A program made the position numbers and the translations under genes. Shown here piece after piece: positions 13,553-21,514 of a stretch of DNA of 64,000 nt. The notes under the pieces are model-generated. The model saw nothing but the letters and a program-made list of their open reading frames with translations. It did not search any database and was not told the DNA's origin. This DNA comes from Stappia sp. (GTDB taxonomy: Bacteria; Pseudomonadota; Alphaproteobacteria; Rhizobiales; Stappiaceae): the NCBI GenBank assembly GCA_002722295.1, contig PBLF01000023.1, positions 1 to 64,000 of the forward strand, in the 5' to 3' direction. How positions within the stretch are numbered: the stretch's first letter is position 1; every line of letters begins with the position of its first letter.

Positions 13553-14248
13553 ATGGATCCGATCGTTCTCGTTCCCGGCCTCCTTTGCACGGACGCCCTT
13601 TATGCGCCGCAGATCGCGGCCTTCGAGGCCGATGGCCACACAGTCTCGGTCGCCGATCATCGCAGTGACGACACGATCCCGGGCATTGCGGAAAGACTGT
13701 TGCGGGATGCGCCGGAGCGCTTCGTCCTTGCCGGGCTCTCCATGGGCGGCTACGTGGCCATGGAGGTCATGCGCCAGGCTCCCCACCGTGTGACGCGTCT
13801 TGCCCTTCTCGACACGGCCGCGCGCCCTGACACGCCGGAGCAGACCGCCAACCGCAAGCGGCAGATCAGGCTTGCCGAGGCCGGACGCCTCGACGAGGTC
13901 GCCACTGCGCTGTTTCCGCTTTTCGTGCATGAGGATCGCGAAAACGACCCCGGACTTCGGAACGCGGTGCTCACCATGGCCCGCGCGACCGGAGCCGAAG
14001 CCTTCGCCCGTCAGCAGACGGCGATCATGAACCGGATCGATTCGCGGCCGCATCTTGCCGCGATCTCCTGCCCGACGCTGGTGCTCGTCGGCGAGGGCGA
14101 CCGGCTCACGCCGCCGGACCGAGCCCGGGAGATGCATGAGCTGGTGCCCGGAAGCCGTCTCGAGATCATCCCCGGCGGCGGCCATCTTCCGACGCTGGAA
14201 ACACCCGGCGCGACCACGGCCGCGCTACGGGCGTTTCTTAGAGGCTAG
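13553..14248 (+). CDS. alpha/beta hydrolase
   Basis: A 231-residue single-domain alpha/beta hydrolase of unknown substrate. The opening IVLVPGLLC carries the oxyanion-hole region, and the nucleophile elbow GLSMGGY places the serine at 63. The aspartate lies in LVLVGEGDRLTP and the histidine in IIPGGGHLPTLE. There is no signal peptide, so it is cytosolic. It follows ubiG by 49 bases on the same strand and may be co-transcribed with it; nothing else ties it to quinone metabolism. Confidence 0.88.
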   Translation: MDPIVLVPGLLCTDALYAPQIAAFEADGHTVSVADHRSDDTIPGIAERLLRDAPERFVLAGLSMGGYVAMEVMRQAPHRVTRLALLDTAARPDTPEQTANRKRQIRLAEAGRLDEVATALFPLFVHEDRENDPGLRNAVLTMARATGAEAFARQQTAIMNRIDSRPHLAAISCPTLVLVGEGDRLTPPDRAREMHELVPGSRLEIIPGGGHLPTLETPGATTAALRAFLRG

Positions 14249-14264
14249 GGTGTGGCCCCCTAGC
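14244..14264. terminator. weak hairpin between convergent genes
   Basis: GCTAGGG and CCCTAGC pair around a 7-base loop, overlapping the hydrolase stop codon. There is no T run, so it is only a possible terminator between this gene and the convergent VOC gene. Confidence 0.3.
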
Positions 14265-14276
14265 AGCCGGCCAGCC

Positions 14277-14756
14277 TCATATCCCGGCGGCCGCCTCCTC
14301 AAGGGCCGCTTCCTCGATCCGGACCATGCCCATGACAGCGCCGACGACACGGCGTGTCACATCCGGATCCGGCGAGTGAATGAGCTCGCCAAGGCGTTTC
14401 GGCACGACCTGCCACGCCATTCCCCACCGGTCGCGCAGCCAGCCGCACTGTTCGGCCTTGCCGCCACCCTCGAGAAACCCGTCCCAGATCCTGTCGACCT
14501 CGGCCTGGCTCCCGCATTCGACCATGAGCGAGAAGCTATGGTTGAACGCGTCCGCGCCTTGCGTCTCGAGCGCCATGAAATGCTGATCCGCAAGGCGGAA
14601 GCCGGCAAGGCGCACGCTTCCCGACGGACCTCCGGGAATCCCGTCGGGAAGCAGGGAAACCCATTCCACCTCGGCGTCCGGAAGCAGGCCGGCATAGAAG
14701 GAAAGAGCATCCTCCATGCCGCTGTCGAACCAGAGATGCGGGATGACCTTCGTCAT
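14277..14756 (-). CDS. VOC (PhnB-type) family protein
   Basis: A 159-residue protein of the vicinal oxygen chelate superfamily, PhnB/3-demethylubiquinone-methyltransferase-like subgroup. It opens with KVIPHLWFDSGMEDALSFY and contains SFSLMVECGSQAEVDRIW and GWLRDRWGMAWQVVP, all typical of that subgroup. Many members lack the metal ligands of glyoxalases, and no reaction can be assigned. ATG 14756 follows GGAGGAG by six bases. It is the third gene of an operon with a DUF1428 gene and another VOC gene, facing a MarR regulator. Despite the old family name it is not a ubiquinone methyltransferase. Confidence 0.87.
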   Translation of the reverse strand: MTKVIPHLWFDSGMEDALSFYAGLLPDAEVEWVSLLPDGIPGGPSGSVRLAGFRLADQHFMALETQGADAFNHSFSLMVECGSQAEVDRIWDGFLEGGGKAEQCGWLRDRWGMAWQVVPKRLGELIHSPDPDVTRRVVGAVMGMVRIEEAALEEAAAGI

Positions 14757-14787
14757 GGCCACTCCTCCCATTTTTTCCGAACCTGCC

Positions 14788-15144
14788 TCAGGCCGACATA
14801 TCGAGCAGAACGTCGAAGCCACCGAAAATCATGCGCTTGCCGTCAAAGGGCATGTCGCCGAGTTCCGCCATGCGCGGGTCGCTCATCATCTTTTCGAAAA
14901 CCTGTTCGTAGGCCGCCCGCGAGGAAAACTCGATCCAGCTGAACAGAATCACCTCGTCCTTCTCGGCCTTAACGGCACGGAAAAAGTCGGTGACCTTGCC
15001 CTCCGGGACGTCGTCGCCCCAGCAGTCCGTGACGCGCGTGGCGCCGAACTCCAGAATGAGCTTCGCGGCGCCCTGCGCATGGGCAAGCATCTTCTCCTTG
15101 TCGGCCGCGGGCACCGCCGCCACCATTCCTGCAACATAAGTCAT
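14788..15144 (-). CDS. DUF1428 domain-containing protein
   Basis: A 118-residue protein of the DUF1428 family, which adopts a dimeric alpha/beta-barrel (ferredoxin-like) fold. Family-typical segments are VTDCWGDDVPEGKVTDFF, EVILFSWIEFSSRAAYE and MPFDGKRMIFGGF. Its biochemical function is unknown; the fold is shared with small heme-free oxygenases and stress proteins. ATG 15144 has AAGGGAG upstream. It is the middle gene of the MarR-associated trio, about 30 bases from each neighbour. Confidence 0.9.
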   Translation of the reverse strand: MTYVAGMVAAVPAADKEKMLAHAQGAAKLILEFGATRVTDCWGDDVPEGKVTDFFRAVKAEKDEVILFSWIEFSSRAAYEQVFEKMMSDPRMAELGDMPFDGKRMIFGGFDVLLDMSA

Positions 15145-15178
15145 CCCGTTTCTCCCTTGTTGAGATTCAAGTTGAGGT

Positions 15179-15604
15179 TCAGCCTGCGGCGGCCAACGCC
15201 TTGCGCGCCGCCTCCATGTCCATCCACGCGAGCTCGAAGATGTGCCCGTCCGGGTCCTCGTAGCTGCGGCCGTACATGAAGCCGTGCTCCTGCACCGGTC
15301 CCGGGTCCGAACGCCCGCCACAGGTGCCGGCAAGCTCCGTCAGCCGGTCGATCTCCTCGCGGCTTTCCGCCGAGAAGCAGATCAGCACCTGCGCCTGCCG
15401 CCGGGCATCGACGCGCTCCTTGTCGGTGAACTCCGCGAAACGCTCATGTGTGAGCAGCATCACGTGGATTTCGTCGGAATAGGTCATCTTCGCGGCGGTC
15501 GCGTCGGTGAACATCGGATCGTTTACCGCGCCCATCTTCTCGTGAAACGCGATCGAACGATCGAGATCGGTGACCGGCAGGTTCACGAAAATCAGCTTTC
15601 CCAT
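15179..15604 (-). CDS. VOC family protein (glyoxalase-like)
   Basis: A 141-residue vicinal-oxygen-chelate protein, first gene of the three-gene operon. It opens KLIFVNLPVTDLDRSIAFHE and ends with the typical YGRSYEDPDGHIFELAWMD, where the glutamate near the C terminus occupies a usual metal-ligand position. In relatives such proteins act on electrophiles or sequester small toxic molecules; the substrate here is unknown. ATG 15604 has GGAGGAAG upstream. Its promoter region faces marR and includes the palindrome at 15716-15733. Confidence 0.88.
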   Translation of the reverse strand: MGKLIFVNLPVTDLDRSIAFHEKMGAVNDPMFTDATAAKMTYSDEIHVMLLTHERFAEFTDKERVDARRQAQVLICFSAESREEIDRLTELAGTCGGRSDPGPVQEHGFMYGRSYEDPDGHIFELAWMDMEAARKALAAAG

Positions 15605-15715
15605 GTCTTCCTCCTCTTCACCGGACACCGCCGGCTTGCCAGTGCAAAAAATCGGTCCGGACCGGGCACTTCCTGTTGGAAACCGCGGAATACGGCCGTT
15701 TTCCCCTTGCCCTTT

Positions 15716-15733
15716 TATGTTGATATCAACATA
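15716..15733. promoter_or_regulatory. perfect 18-bp palindrome, candidate MarR operator
   Basis: TATGTTGATATCAACATA reads the same on both strands. It ends 9 bases before the marR start codon and lies about 110 bases upstream of the divergent VOC gene. Length, AT-rich symmetry and position fit a MarR-dimer operator controlling both directions. Confidence 0.75.
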
Positions 15734-15741
15734 TTAAAGAC

Positions 15742-16182
15742 ATGTCAAAGACACTCCCCTTCGAGGCGACACTTGAGGTGCGCGACACCTGCCTTTGCCT
15801 GCATGCGCAGCGCGCCGCGCGCGCCCTGGCGCGCCGGTTCGACGAGGTGCTGCGACCCTTCGGCCTGACCAACGGCCAGTTCTCCCTGCTGATGTCGCTG
15901 AACCGCCCCGAGCCGCCGACGTTCGCCCCAGTGGCGGAGCTTCTCGCCATGGACCGCACCACGCTCACGGCGGCCTTGAAGCCGCTTGAGCGGCGCGGTC
16001 TGGTACGGGTGGAGCCGGATCGCAAGGATCGACGCAGCCGCCGCCTGATCCTTACGCAGGAAGGCCATGCCGCGCTCATCGCGGCCCTTCCCGCCTGGCG
16101 GGAGGCGCACGCCGAGGTCGACCGGATGTTGGCTCCGTCCGATCCGCAGGAGGTCCGCGACGCCCTGCGCAAGCTGTCCTGA
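15742..16182 (+). CDS. MarR family transcriptional regulator
   Basis: A 146-residue winged-helix regulator. The recognition region FAPVAELLAMDRTTLTAALK is followed by the wing with VEPDRKDRRSRRL, the MarR hallmark. An N-terminal pair of cysteines (RDTCLCLHAQ) could act as a redox or electrophile sensor, as in the OhrR/MarR types, but this is inference. The start codon lies almost against an 18-bp palindrome, implying autorepression. It probably also controls the divergent VOC-DUF1428-VOC operon. Confidence 0.92.
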   Translation: MSKTLPFEATLEVRDTCLCLHAQRAARALARRFDEVLRPFGLTNGQFSLLMSLNRPEPPTFAPVAELLAMDRTTLTAALKPLERRGLVRVEPDRKDRRSRRLILTQEGHAALIAALPAWREAHAEVDRMLAPSDPQEVRDALRKLS

Positions 16183-16217
16183 AACAGTGGAGAAAGGAAA
16201 CGCCGAGGCCCGACGTC

Positions 16218-16802
16218 TCAGTTGTGGTCCTCGGGAAGGACCGGCAGCGGCAGGACGGCAATGCCCTCGTCGAGAAGCTCTCGCACCTCTTCGCCCGACG
16301 CTGCGCCATAGATGCCCCGCGCCTCGGCCTCGCCGTAGTGGATCTTGCGCGCTTCCTCGGGGAACGCCTCGCCAACGTCCGTCGCACCGGTCACGAGTTC
16401 GCTGCGCAACGCGCGGAGTTTCTCCACGACCTCGGTCGGCATCCTGGCCGTTCCGGCGACCTGTCCGCTTGCGGTGGCGGGCTCCGGCCGCTCCCGTGGA
16501 GCCACCGCGACACCCGAAACCCCGTCGGGCCTCTCACCGGGCTGCGTTTGGGCAGCCGCCGTTTCCTCGCCCCGCCCCCCGGCTCCCGCACCGGACAACG
16601 CCTGCCGCACCGCATCCAGCCGCGCCTCCCGCACCCGCGCGGTCGAGACCGCCGGCGCCATCAGAGCCTTTTCAACGGCGGCCGACCCGCAGGTCGGACA
16701 GCTCACCAGGCCCCGTTGGCGCTGGGTCTCGAAATCGTCGTTGCCCCGGAACCACGCCTCGAAGTCGTGGCCGGCATCACAATGAAGCGAAAAGCGGATC
16801 AT
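16218..16802 (-). CDS. DUF1178 family protein
   Basis: A 194-residue protein of the DUF1178 family, widespread in Alpha- and Betaproteobacteria and uncharacterised. The N terminus is a zinc-ribbon-like module: MIRFSLHCDAGHDFEAWF, then SCPTCGSAAVEKALMAP. The C-terminal half is helical, with VVEKLRALRSELVTGATDVG and GIYGAASGEEVRELLDEG. A variable Ala/Gly/Glu linker joins the two. Its ATG overlaps the nitrilase stop by four bases (ATGA), implying coupled translation. The recurrent grxC-nitrilase-DUF1178 order suggests a link to thiol metabolism, which is inference. Confidence 0.9.
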   Translation of the reverse strand: MIRFSLHCDAGHDFEAWFRGNDDFETQRQRGLVSCPTCGSAAVEKALMAPAVSTARVREARLDAVRQALSGAGAGGRGEETAAAQTQPGERPDGVSGVAVAPRERPEPATASGQVAGTARMPTEVVEKLRALRSELVTGATDVGEAFPEEARKIHYGEAEARGIYGAASGEEVRELLDEGIAVLPLPVLPEDHN

Positions 16803-17665
16803 CCCCGGTCCCTTCCGCCCCCGCGCTGGCCGTTCTCCACGACCTTGAGCACGAAATCGCGCTGGTTGGCGATGGCGGGAATGCGCCCGCGCGCCGCCTC
16901 CGCCTCGCCGATGTCGAGATCCGCGACCAGATGGCCGGGCTCGTCGTGGTCCAGTTCGGCGATGACCTTGCCCCAGGGATCGCAGATCAGGCTGTGGCCA
17001 TAGGTTTCCCTGCCATCCTCGTGGCGTCCGCCCTGGGCGGCGGAGAGCATGAAGGCACCGTTCTCGATCGCCCTGGCACGCTGGAGCACATGCCAGTGCG
17101 CCGCGCCGGTCTGGCGGGTAAAGGCCGCCGGTGCGCAGAGCATCGTGGCCCCCGCGCCGGCCTGGGCGCGGAACAGCGCCGGAAAGCGGACGTCGTAGCA
17201 GACCGCAAGGCCCAGACGCGCTTGCGGAAGATCGACGACGAGGCTTTCGGTGCCCGGCTGGTAGGTGGCGGATTCCCGCCAGCTCTCGCCATTGGCCAGA
17301 TCCACGTCGAACATGTGGATCTTGTCGTAGCGCGCCAGAAGCCCGCCATCGGGCGCAAACAGGAAGGCCCGGTTGGCGGCCGTCTTCTCGCCGGTGCGAA
17401 TGGCCAGGGAGCCGATATGCAGGTGGATGCCGAGTTCGCCCGCCAGCCTCGAGAAGGCGGCGACCGCCTCGTCTTCCGCCTCGGGTCGGATCTTGGCAAA
17501 GAGGTCCGCACGGCTGCGCTCGAGCAGGTTGGTCATTTCCGGGGTCTGGACATACTCCGCCCCGTCCCGCGCCGCCGCGCGTATCAGCTCGCTCGCGGCG
17601 GCGACATTCTGCGCCACGTCGCGCGAGCTGCGCATCTGGACCAGTCCTGCCACGAGCCTGCTCAT
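16799..17665 (-). CDS. carbon-nitrogen hydrolase, Nit1/deaminated-glutathione amidase type
   Basis: A 288-residue nitrilase-superfamily amidase. The catalytic triad is visible as E43 (QTPEM), K115 (YDKIHMFD) and C156 (LAVCYDVRFP). The ARYDKIHMFDVDL and CYDVRFPALFR forms resemble the Nit1/NitB branch, which hydrolyses deaminated glutathione, a transaminase side product, to alpha-ketoglutarate and Cys-Gly. Omega-amidase is the main alternative. It sits directly downstream of grxC and overlaps the DUF1178 gene, a neighbourhood consistent with glutathione repair. Confidence 0.9.
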   Translation of the reverse strand: MSRLVAGLVQMRSSRDVAQNVAAASELIRAAARDGAEYVQTPEMTNLLERSRADLFAKIRPEAEDEAVAAFSRLAGELGIHLHIGSLAIRTGEKTAANRAFLFAPDGGLLARYDKIHMFDVDLANGESWRESATYQPGTESLVVDLPQARLGLAVCYDVRFPALFRAQAGAGATMLCAPAAFTRQTGAAHWHVLQRARAIENGAFMLSAAQGGRHEDGRETYGHSLICDPWGKVIAELDHDEPGHLVADLDIGEAEAARGRIPAIANQRDFVLKVVENGQRGGGRDRG

Positions 17666-17693
17666 TGCCGTGCTCCCTTTCCGCCTGCTCCGC

Positions 17694-17948
17694 TCAACCC
17701 GCCAGAAGCGCGTCGAGCTTGCCGGCGCGTTCCAGGGCCATCAGTTCGTCGCAGCCCCCCACGTGGGTCTCGTTGATGAAGATCTGCGGGAACGTCGAGC
17801 CGCCGTTGGTGCGCTGGATCATCTCCTTGCGCAGCTCCGGGTCGAAGGTCGCGTCGAACTCGCGGAAGGACACGCCCTTCTGCTGCAGGAGCGACTTGGC
17901 CCGCGTGCAGAAGCCGCACATCTGGCGGGTGTAGATTTCTACGCTCAT
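17694..17948 (-). CDS. grxC: glutaredoxin 3 (GrxC type)
   Basis: An 84-residue dithiol glutaredoxin that reduces protein disulfides and ribonucleotide reductase with glutathione. The active site is C11-G-F-C14, the alphaproteobacterial variant of CPYC. GSTFPQIFINETHVGGCDEL supplies the cis-proline and the glutathione-binding GG. ATG 17948 has GGAAAG upstream; codons before it encode a non-conserved extension. It is followed by the nitrilase gene 28 bases downstream. Confidence 0.95.
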   Translation of the reverse strand: MSVEIYTRQMCGFCTRAKSLLQQKGVSFREFDATFDPELRKEMIQRTNGGSTFPQIFINETHVGGCDELMALERAGKLDALLAG

Positions 17949-18069
17949 GATTGCTTTCCGTTTTTGCTCCGACAGGTGCCGGATATAGGGGACCCTCTTG
18001 CCGGCGCGCAAGAGGCCAGCCCTTTCGCCTCACGCAGTCGTCACCGGCCGTCCGCGGGTCCAGGGCATC

Positions 18070-18918
18070 TCATCCGATGGGCGTTTCCGCACCCGCATGG
18101 GCGAAGGTGAGCACATCGACGGAGGCAGCACCACCCCGCAGCACGGCGCGCGCCGCCGCCTCCACGGTCGCGCCGGTCGTATAGACATCGTCCACCAGCA
18201 CCACCCTTCGTCCGGTCATGCGCATGGAGCCGTCACGCGTGGCCACGAATGCCCCGCGAACATTCCTCGCCCGGGCGGCGGCGTCGAGGCCGACCTGCCG
18301 TTTCGTCGCCCGGCGGCGTGCAAGCGCGAAGGGCGCGACCTCGGCACCGGCGGCCTGCGCCGCATGACGGGCCAGAAGCGCCGCCTGATTGTAACGCCGG
18401 CTCCAGTGCCGCAGCCTGTGAAGCGGCACCGGGACCACGAGCGGCGGCCCCGCTTCTTCCGCGCCCGCGGCGAGCAGTTCCGCACCGACGCGGGCCATCC
18501 AGCGCCCCATCATGCGCGCGGCGAAGGGATGATCGTGATACTTGAGCCGCGAGACGAGAATGCGCGCCGGCCCGTCATGGGCGGCGACCGAGCGCAAACG
18601 TCCGAACACCGGAGGTCGGGCGATCGCCGACGGAGACACCGCTCCCTCGCCAAGATCATAGGCGAACGGCACGCCGAGACGCTCGCACCAGGGGGGAGCA
18701 AGGAACGGCGTTTCGGCCCAGCAGCGCGGGCAAAGTGCCTCCCCGCCGGCAATCAGCCGGTCGCACGAGGGACAGGTGGGCGGAAGCGCCAGGGAAAAGG
18801 CTGCGACACCCGCATTCCGGCCGGCCTGAAGCACGCGCCCGAACCCGGCGAGAAGACCCTGCGCCTTGCCACCTCTATCCGCAGCCTGCCGTTCCGCTTC
18901 CGCGCTGGCTTCGCTCAT
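18070..18918 (-). CDS. comF: ComF family protein (phosphoribosyltransferase fold)
   Basis: A 282-residue ComF/GntX-type protein. A zinc finger is formed by C49, C52, C63 and C66 (CPSC, CPRC). The C-terminal half is a type I phosphoribosyltransferase fold with the PRPP-binding signature VVLVDDVYTTGAT near residue 241. In naturally competent bacteria ComF helps DNA uptake; in others the role is unclear. The N-terminal 40 residues are longer than usual and poorly conserved. It is divergent from the methyltransferase gene across about 100 bases. Confidence 0.92.
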   Translation of the reverse strand: MSEASAEAERQAADRGGKAQGLLAGFGRVLQAGRNAGVAAFSLALPPTCPSCDRLIAGGEALCPRCWAETPFLAPPWCERLGVPFAYDLGEGAVSPSAIARPPVFGRLRSVAAHDGPARILVSRLKYHDHPFAARMMGRWMARVGAELLAAGAEEAGPPLVVPVPLHRLRHWSRRYNQAALLARHAAQAAGAEVAPFALARRRATKRQVGLDAAARARNVRGAFVATRDGSMRMTGRRVVLVDDVYTTGATVEAAARAVLRGGAASVDVLTFAHAGAETPIG

Positions 18919-19022
18919 TCCCTGTCCGAGCCCCTTGCCGCAGGCGGTCCAAAGGGCCTAATCACGGACCGCCGGTGCAAAGCCTAGCACGTCTCCCGGC
19001 AAAGCTTGAGGAAAGGAACGCC

Positions 19023-19955
19023 ATGGCCCCGACACCCGACGACACCGGGACGGCCCGCGAAATCTTCGACCGGCGGCTCCTGGCGCAACGCCGCCGGCGC
19101 GCGTTGCAGCGGGGCGTCGAGGGGGCCGACTTTCTTCTCGCCAACGCGGTCGAGGATCTTGCCGACAGGCTCCTGACCGTGAGGCGGGACTTCCCGGTCG
19201 CCCTCGACCTTGGAGGGCACACCGGACGGCTGGCACGGGCCCTGAACGCGAACCCGCGCATCGGTCGTGTGATCCGCGCCGATCTCTTCACAGCCGACCC
19301 ACGCGCGCCGGGATGCGACCTCGTCGTCGACGACGCCTATCCGCCCTTTGCAGAGGCGAGCCTCGATCTCGTCGTGTCGGTGCTGTCACTCCATCTCGTC
19401 AACGACCTTCCCGGAGCACTGATCCAGATCCGCCGGATGCTGAAGCCCGACGGACTGTTTCTCGCGACGCTGCCGGGTGGCGACACCTTGTTCGAGTTGC
19501 GCGACAGCCTGATGCGGGCGGAGCTCGAGGTCACCGGCGGAGCAGCCCCCCGCGTCGTGCCCTTCGCCGACACCCGCAGCCTCGGGGCTCTCCTCCAGCG
19601 TGCGGGCTTCGCGCTTCCCGTCGCCGACACCGACCGGGTGACGGTGCGCTACGCCGACATCTTCGGCCTCATTCGCGATCTGCGGGCGATGGGGGCGACG
19701 AACATGCTCGTCGAACGCGCGCGCACACCGCTTGCCGGCGCCGTCATCGCACGGGCGGCCGAGATCTACGCGGCCGAGCACGCGGACCCGGACGGGCGCC
19801 TGCGCGCCACGTTCGACCTGGTGTCCCTGTCGGGCTGGGCACCGCATGAAAGCCAGCAAAAGCCCATGAAGCCGGGAACGGCCAAGATGAACCTGGCCGA
19901 CGCACTCAAGGCGTTCGACGCACCGGATGTGGACGGGAAAAGGAAGCCGGACTGA
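19023..19955 (+). CDS. SAM-dependent methyltransferase-fold protein, NDUFAF5/BioC-like
   Basis: A 310-residue class I methyltransferase-fold protein, similar to the alphaproteobacterial counterparts of human NDUFAF5 (C20orf7), a complex I assembly factor that hydroxylates an arginine. The SAM-binding motif is VALDLGGHTGRLA near residue 59, and LVVSVLSLHLVNDLPGAL is the post-motif typical of this branch. The opening EIFDRRLLAQRRRRAL is also characteristic. Whether it methylates or hydroxylates cannot be read from sequence. The ATG follows AGGAAAGGAA. It converges on the Flp pilin gene. Confidence 0.85.
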   Translation: MAPTPDDTGTAREIFDRRLLAQRRRRALQRGVEGADFLLANAVEDLADRLLTVRRDFPVALDLGGHTGRLARALNANPRIGRVIRADLFTADPRAPGCDLVVDDAYPPFAEASLDLVVSVLSLHLVNDLPGALIQIRRMLKPDGLFLATLPGGDTLFELRDSLMRAELEVTGGAAPRVVPFADTRSLGALLQRAGFALPVADTDRVTVRYADIFGLIRDLRAMGATNMLVERARTPLAGAVIARAAEIYAAEHADPDGRLRATFDLVSLSGWAPHESQQKPMKPGTAKMNLADALKAFDAPDVDGKRKPD

Positions 19956-19967
19956 CGCCCGGCGGCA

Positions 19968-20186
19968 TCAGATGATGGAGGAAGCCGCCGAAGCGATCAC
20001 CGCGAAGACATTGTCGTTCATGACGGTCGAAATGGTCGACAGCGCGGTGAGAATGGCAAAGGAGATCAGGCCGACGATCAGGGTGTACTCGATCGCCGTC
20101 TCGCCGGTTTCACTCCGCGTAAAATCGGCAAACTTGCCCGACGAGAGCGTACGGACGGCACCGGTTGTTTCGCGAAGAGCCTGCAT
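19968..20186 (-). CDS. Flp/Fap type IVb pilin
   Basis: A 72-residue class IVb prepilin. The cleavage region reads RSETG-ETAIEYTLIVGLIS: prepilin peptidase would cut after the glycine, leaving Glu at +5 and Tyr at +6 of the mature pilin, followed by a hydrophobic helix that packs the fibre. The 29-residue leader is longer than in most Flp pilins. No tad secretion gene, prepilin peptidase or TadE-like gene is nearby, so this is an orphan copy; assembly would depend on machinery elsewhere. Confidence 0.93.
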   Translation of the reverse strand: MQALRETTGAVRTLSSGKFADFTRSETGETAIEYTLIVGLISFAILTALSTISTVMNDNVFAVIASAASSII

Positions 20187-20243
20187 GAATCGCGTCCTGT
20201 CCCTGACATTGTCACGGTGGCGCGCTTTTGCCGCGCTTCGGCC

Positions 20244-20642
20244 TCAGGCAAGATCGATCAGATGAGGTATGAGCGGTTCGTCCGCGGCCGGCATCGGATA
20301 GTCCCGAAGCCGTACGGCCCGCACCCACTTGATCGCCTGCCCTTCCTGGCCGGCCACCGTTCCCGACCATCGTCGGCATACGTACAGTGGCATCAGCAGG
20401 TGAAAGTCATCATAAGCGTGACTGGCAAATGTTAAGGGCGCAAGGCACTCTTTCTTAACCGTAATTCCCAGTTCCTCGGCCAATTCGCGAATGAGCGCCT
20501 CTTCCGGACGCTCGCCCGGCTCGACCTTTCCGCCCGGGAATTCCCACAGTCCGGCCATCGCCTTGCCCTCCGGCCTCTGGGCGATGAGAACCCGGTTGTC
20601 GACGTCGAGCAGCGCGCAGGCCGCGACCAGCACTAGCTTCAT
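20244..20642 (-). CDS. mutT: Nudix hydrolase MutT (8-oxo-dGTP diphosphatase)
   Basis: A 132-residue MutT that hydrolyses 8-oxo-dGTP to stop oxidised guanine entering DNA. The Nudix box is complete: GGKVEPGERPEEALIRELAE followed by ELGI. The upstream FPGG region and the opening VLVAACALLDVDNRVLIAQR are typical. ATG 20642 gives the normal start; ten further codons are open upstream but have no ribosome binding site. It belongs to the argJ-GNAT-mutT series on the - strand, as in other Hyphomicrobiales. Confidence 0.95.
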   Translation of the reverse strand: MKLVLVAACALLDVDNRVLIAQRPEGKAMAGLWEFPGGKVEPGERPEEALIRELAEELGITVKKECLAPLTFASHAYDDFHLLMPLYVCRRWSGTVAGQEGQAIKWVRAVRLRDYPMPAADEPLIPHLIDLA

Positions 20643-20707
20643 GGAAATCCCCGTTTCGTTTCGGCACGCCACGCTAAGGTTTCACTCACCATGACGCGGA
20701 CAAGTGC

Positions 20708-21514
20708 TTACGCCGGACCGCGCTCCTCCGGCGGACGGCGATAGTGATAGGTGTAAAGCGGCGTGAAGCCGAGCCCCGCGTAGAGCGCGCGCGCCGGTGC
20801 ATTCTCCGCCGTGACCTGCAGCCACGCCGTCCTTGCGCCAAGTTCCCAGGCCCGGGCGAGACACGCCCTGACCAGCAGGCGGCCAAGTCCGCGACGCCGG
20901 GCGACGGGCGCGACGGCCACGTCGTAAATGCCGGCAAGCGGACCATCGACGATGGCGATCGCAACGCCCAGCACCTGCCCCGCGCCGTCACGCGCCACCA
21001 GACAAAGGCGCGGGCCGACCACGCGCGACAATGCCGCGCCGAGGCTTGCCAGTGCCTGCGGCGTCACCGCCTCGGCGCGTGTTCCCCCTGACGCGGCAAA
21101 GGCCTCGAGCCACTGGTCAAGCGGGACGTCGGAAACGCGAATGCCCTGCGAGGCATCCTCCACCGGACCTTCGGCAAGCGACAGCGTCCAGACGTCCGTT
21201 TCGCCCTCCCGGCTCCAGTTTCTGATGTCCGCGTGATCGATGACCTGCATGGGCGTCAGGGGTGTCACGCGCAGATGGAAGGGAACACCGTTGCGAGCGA
21301 AATGCGCCCGCGCGGCGGCAAGCCGGGCCGGCACGCCGGCCCCGTCAGCCGGGTTGTGTATATTGAGCGAATTGACGCGCCGCGCCGGATTTCCCGGCGA
21401 CAGGCGCACCAGCCACGCGCCGTCGAGATGCAGCCGGTCGCTCGGGAAGGCGTTCACATTGGCCTGCTCGATGGCCGTGACCAGCGCGCGGCCTGCGACA
21501 AAACCATCGTTCAC
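20708..21514 (-). CDS. GNAT family N-acetyltransferase
   Basis: A 268-residue acetyltransferase. The GNAT fold is C-terminal (about 140-265), with the acetyl-CoA pyrophosphate loop [15 protein letters not shown] and the usual [16 protein letters not shown] near the end. The N-terminal half ([26 protein letters not shown]) is characteristic of the subfamily linked to argJ. The acceptor substrate is unknown. The start is GTG and overlaps the argJ stop by four bases (GTGA), implying coupled translation. Confidence 0.9.
   Translation of the reverse strand: MNDGFVAGRALVTAIEQANVNAFPSDRLHLDGAWLVRLSPGNPARRVNSLNIHNPADGAGVPARLAAARAHFARNGVPFHLRVTPLTPMQVIDHADIRNWSREGETDVWTLSLAEGPVEDASQGIRVSDVPLDQWLEAFAASGGTRAEAVTPQALASLGAALSRVVGPRLCLVARDGAGQVLGVAIAIVDGPLAGIYDVAVAPVARRRGLGRLLVRACLARAWELGARTAWLQVTAENAPARALYAGLGFTPLYTYHYRRPPEERGPA

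Noticed and set aside
14277-14756. Annotation as ubiquinone 3-O-methyltransferase because ubiG is nearby
   Set aside because: The PhnB-type VOC fold has no SAM-binding motif; the old family name is misleading and the true UbiG is at 12712-13503.
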